This document shows, piece after piece, positions 5,416 to 7,374 of a stretch of 7,374 bases of DNA. A model generated the notes under the pieces. That model was not told where the DNA came from, searched no databases, and saw only the letters and a list, made by a program, of their open reading frames with translations. Position 1 is the stretch's first letter; each line of letters starts with the position of its first letter. Made by a program: the position numbers and the translations under genes. The stretch spans positions 1 to 7,374 of the forward strand of contig DWVA01000243.1 in NCBI GenBank assembly GCA_019120475.1, read 5' to 3'. Source of the stretch: Candidatus Blautia intestinipullorum. GTDB taxonomy: Bacteria > Bacillota > Clostridia > Lachnospirales > Lachnospiraceae.

Positions 5416-6414
5416 ATGATACTAGCAGAAAAAATTTTAAACCTTCGCAAGCAAAACGGATGGTCCCAGGAAGAGCTTGCCATGCAGCTTGGAGTATCCC
5501 GTCAGTCAGTGTCCAAGTGGGAGAGCGGAACTTCCATACCGGATCTGGAAAGAATCATCAGGCTCAGTCAGATCTTTGAGGTCAGTACAGACTATCTTTT
5601 GAAAGATGAGATGGAAAAGCCGGAGACGGATCGTGAGCCGACAGTGGAAAGCGGAATGGAAAATGAAGAAAGTCTGAAAAAAGTCTGTCCGGAAACGGCA
5701 GGAGAGTATCTGGAACTGATAAAAAAATATGCTCCCCGTGTGGCGGCTGCAGCAGCAGCCTGTGTTTTCTCTCCAGTACCGTTGATTCTTTTGGCAGGAA
5801 ATGCAGAACATAAAAAAATTCCTATAAGTGAAGATATGGCCGGAGGGATTGGTACGATTATTATTCTGCTGATAATTGCCTGTGCGGTGGCTGTATTTAC
5901 TTCTTATGGAATGAAAATGGAGCCGTATGAATTTATAGAAAAAGAGAGTATTGCCACAGAATACGGAGTGGCGGGACTTGCGCAGACCCGCAGGGACAAT
6001 TTTGCCGGTGTGCATAGAAACTGTGTGATCTGCGGAGTAGTCCTCTGTATTATCAGTGCGATACCGTTAATGATCGCTGCGGCGTTTGAAGCTCCTGAAT
6101 CTGTGTATGTAAATCTTGTTGCCCTTATCCTTGTTTTTGTGGCATGCGGCGTGGCGTTGTTTGTCTGGTCCGGAATGATCTATGACAGCTATCAGGCGCT
6201 TTTGGAGGAGGGAGAATACTCCAGGGAAAAGAAACTCCAGAAGAAGAAAAATTCGCCTTTAACGGGAATATACTGGTGTCTTGTAACGGCTCTTTATCTG
6301 GGATCCAGCTTTATAAGCGGGAAATGGGATATGACCTGGATCATCTGGCCTGTGGCCGGAGTGCTGTTTGCCGCAGTACTTGGCGTGGCGAATGCAGTAC
6401 GTGGAAATAAATGA
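5416..6414 (+). CDS. XRE-family HTH regulator fused to a six-helix membrane domain
   Basis: 332 residues. Residues 7-61 form a Cro/C1-type helix-turn-helix: LRKQNGWSQEELAMQLGVSRQSVSKWESGTSIPDL, then the LSQIFEVSTDYLL tail typical of this fold. Residues 64-100 are a charged, Glu-rich linker. The rest is membrane, with hydrophobic segments near 108-128, 143-163, 201-223, 230-252, 283-301 and 306-327. Between the second and third helices is a conserved-looking cytoplasmic or outer loop (164-200). Such one-component, membrane-anchored HTH proteins are common in Firmicutes, usually with unknown ligands. DNA binding from the membrane, probably at its own promoter region, is inferred. AGGAAAGG (5399-5406) lies 9 bases before the ATG; an earlier ATG at 5411 terminates after two codons. 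It is monocistronic, closed by the terminator at 6464-6504. Confidence 0.88.
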   Translation: MILAEKILNLRKQNGWSQEELAMQLGVSRQSVSKWESGTSIPDLERIIRLSQIFEVSTDYLLKDEMEKPETDREPTVESGMENEESLKKVCPETAGEYLELIKKYAPRVAAAAAACVFSPVPLILLAGNAEHKKIPISEDMAGGIGTIIILLIIACAVAVFTSYGMKMEPYEFIEKESIATEYGVAGLAQTRRDNFAGVHRNCVICGVVLCIISAIPLMIAAAFEAPESVYVNLVALILVFVACGVALFVWSGMIYDSYQALLEEGEYSREKKLQKKKNSPLTGIYWCLVTALYLGSSFISGKWDMTWIIWPVAGVLFAAVLGVANAVRGNK

Positions 6415-6463
6415 ATAGATTGAAAGAATAATTTCTCAAAATATAAAGGATAAATCTACACGG

Positions 6464-6504
6464 AACCGCTATAAACCAGAAGAAAATGGTTTATAGCGGT
6501 TTTT
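6464..6504 (+). terminator. Intrinsic terminator after the XRE-membrane regulator
   Basis: AACCGCTATAAACCA (6464-6478) pairs perfectly with TGGTTTATAGCGGTT (6487-6501) around the 8-base loop GAAGAAAA. The stem ends in a run of five T (6500-6504). No T-run follows on the minus strand, so it acts for rightward transcription. It separates this gene from the PadR operon. Confidence 0.9.
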
Positions 6505-6528
6505 GTATTCAAAATCAGGTTTTCCTCC

Positions 6529-6557
6529 TTGACAACTATATCGAACTGCGATATAGT
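6529..6557 (+). promoter_or_regulatory. Promoter of the PadR-DUF2812 operon
   Basis: A perfect -35 TTGACA (6529-6534), a 17-base spacer and a -10 TATAGT (6552-6557, one mismatch to TATAAT). The start of transcription is expected near 6564, giving a leader of about 40 bases. The strength of the match suggests a promoter held down by a repressor. Confidence 0.88.
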
Positions 6558-6558
6558 T
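6534..6558 (+). promoter_or_regulatory. Inverted-repeat operator inside the PadR promoter
   Basis: AACTATATCG (6534-6543) and CGATATAGTT (6549-6558) are perfect 10-bp arms with a 5-base centre (AACTG). The repeat fills the spacer and covers the whole -10, so a bound dimer would block RNA polymerase. PadR proteins are dimeric winged-helix repressors that usually bind AT-rich inverted repeats at their own promoters. Assignment to the adjacent PadR is an inference. Confidence 0.75.
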
Positions 6559-6571
6559 TATATAACGAGAT

Positions 6572-6583
6572 TCGATATATCGA
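6572..6583 (+). promoter_or_regulatory. Second palindromic operator downstream of the PadR promoter
   Basis: TCGATATATCGA is a perfect 12-bp palindrome about 8 bases past the expected transcription start. It shares the ATATCG/CGATAT core with the upstream inverted repeat, which suggests a second site for the same repressor. Confidence 0.6.
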
Positions 6584-6593
6584 GATGAAATAT

Positions 6594-6599
6594 AAGAGG
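6594..6599 (+). promoter_or_regulatory. Ribosome binding site fixing the PadR start
   Basis: AAGAGG sits 5 bases before the ATG at 6605. It overlaps the in-frame GTG at 6599, which therefore cannot be its start codon. Confidence 0.75.
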
Positions 6600-6604
6600 T
6601 GCAT

Positions 6605-6922
6605 ATGGACAATAGGATCAAACGTATTTATGTTCCAATGACGGAAACGGGATTTTATATTTTGTTCTGCCTTCAAAAGCCCCAGCATGGCTATGGGATC
6701 GGACAGATGGTTAAAAAGATGACTAAGGGAGAGGTAAGTATCAGTCCGGGAACTATGTATGGAACTCTGGCAAAGATGGAGAAAGACGGCCTGATCAGTT
6801 TCTGCTGTGAAGAAAACAAAAGAAAGCTTTACAGAATCACGGATCTGGGCCGCGAAGTCCTGAACATGGAAATCCGCCGTATTGAACGATTGTACAGGAA
6901 CAGCCGGGAGGAGCTACGATGA
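6605..6922 (+). CDS. PadR-family transcriptional repressor
   Basis: A 105-residue winged-helix protein, the size of the short PadR subfamily. Family signatures are FYILFCLQKPQHGYGIGQMV (17-36, with the HGY motif), ISPGTMYGTLAKMEKDGLI (46-64, the recognition helix and turn) and RKLYRITDLGREVL (73-86, the wing and following strand). The C-terminal helix (87-105) is the likely dimerisation arm. The ATG at 6605 is chosen for its ribosome site AAGAGG 5 bases upstream. The stop overlaps the next start in ATGA, so a DUF2812 protein is translated with it. Paired PadR-DUF2812 operons recur in Firmicutes, and the regulator is expected to bind the two ATATCG-type palindromes upstream and repress its own operon. 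The inducer is unknown. Confidence 0.92.
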   Translation: MDNRIKRIYVPMTETGFYILFCLQKPQHGYGIGQMVKKMTKGEVSISPGTMYGTLAKMEKDGLISFCCEENKRKLYRITDLGREVLNMEIRRIERLYRNSREELR

Positions 6923-7374
6923 AAGATAAAAAAACAATGATTCGTTTTTACACTATCGCTGACTTTAAAGAAGAGGAAAACTGGCTTCGACAGGAACATC
7001 GGAACGGATGGAAACTTACGAAAATGAAGCCGCCCTGTTTTTTCAGATTTGAAAGATGCGAACCGGAGGATGTGATCTACCGTCTGGATTTTAAGAATTC
7101 TTCCGGAAACAGCGATTATTTCCAGATGTTTGCCGATTATGGCTGGGAATATGCAGCTTCCTGTCTGGGATGGCTGTATTTTCGTAAACCAGCGGCAGAA
7201 GTGGAGGAAGAAAACGAGGGGGAAATCTTTTCAGATACCGTTACTAAAATAGACATGATCATGCACATTATGAAGACGCGTATGCTGCCGTGTCTTGCAA
7301 TCCTTTTGTGCTGCGTTATACCTAATGTGTATATGGCGGCTGAAGAAGGAGCGGGAGTTGGGATTACTTTATTC
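6919..7374 (+). CDS. DUF2812 domain membrane protein, 3' end beyond the window
   Basis: 152 residues are visible, starting at the ATG of the ATGA overlap with padR, with GGGAGGAG (6906-6913) 5 bases upstream. The N-terminal part (about 7-95) fits DUF2812: FYTIADFKEEENWLRQEHRNGWKLTKM, then CFFRFERCEPEDVIYRLDF, YFQMFADYGWEYAASCLGWLYFRK. A short acidic linker follows (about 96-105), and a first membrane helix lies near 128-145 (LPCLAILLCCVIPNVYMAA). The family has no established biochemical function. It is commonly encoded next to PadR regulators, so a membrane-linked effector or co-sensor role is the best guess. The missing end probably carries at least one more membrane helix. Confidence 0.87.
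   Translation, partial: MKDKKTMIRFYTIADFKEEENWLRQEHRNGWKLTKMKPPCFFRFERCEPEDVIYRLDFKNSSGNSDYFQMFADYGWEYAASCLGWLYFRKPAAEVEEENEGEIFSDTVTKIDMIMHIMKTRMLPCLAILLCCVIPNVYMAAEEGAGVGITLF

Noticed and set aside
6599..6604. GTG start for the PadR gene
   Set aside because: It overlaps the ribosome site AAGAGG, which is correctly spaced for the ATG at 6605.

Overview
The window looks like chromosomal DNA of a gut-type Firmicute, most likely Lachnospiraceae (Clostridia). I infer this from moderate GC, strong AGGAGG-type ribosome sites, tightly overlapping ATGA gene junctions, and the families present: a LanFEG/LanRK module, a membrane-fused XRE regulator and a PadR-DUF2812 pair. No species-level call is possible from this sequence alone.

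Layout. Positions 1-39 (minus strand) hold the 5' half of a tRNA-Val(CAC), with its own promoter reading leftward. Divergent from it, 181-4540 is a five-gene operon. It encodes an ATPase (LanF type), two permeases (LanE and LanG types), an OmpR-family response regulator and a sensor histidine kinase, joined by short overlaps. No lanthipeptide precursor, modification enzyme or processing exporter is visible. The module therefore fits a stand-alone antimicrobial-peptide sensing and resistance unit, comparable to CprABC-CprRK of Clostridioides difficile, rather than the immunity arm of a complete lantibiotic cluster. Upstream, at 114-146, an 11-bp-period direct repeat occupies the -35 region of a good -10. 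This is the architecture expected if the response regulator activates its own operon.

Positions 4541-4775 hold no convincing gene. A GNAT acetyltransferase follows (4776-5174), then a 241-base gap with a possible extended -10 promoter, then an XRE-type regulator with a six-helix membrane domain (5416-6414) that ends at a strong intrinsic terminator (6464-6504). The right edge carries a PadR repressor gene (6605-6922) behind a near-consensus promoter. A perfect inverted repeat fills that promoter's spacer and -10, with a second related palindrome downstream. The PadR gene is translationally coupled to a DUF2812 membrane protein that runs off the window.

Working together: the kinase probably senses a peptide or envelope signal, the regulator turns on the operon, and the ABC transporter removes or expels the peptide. 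The XRE-membrane protein and the PadR-DUF2812 pair look like two further, separately regulated envelope-linked switches. The window reads as a cluster of membrane-stress sensing units. I found no CRISPR array, insertion sequence, phage gene or other clear mobile element, and no gene family that is wholly new.
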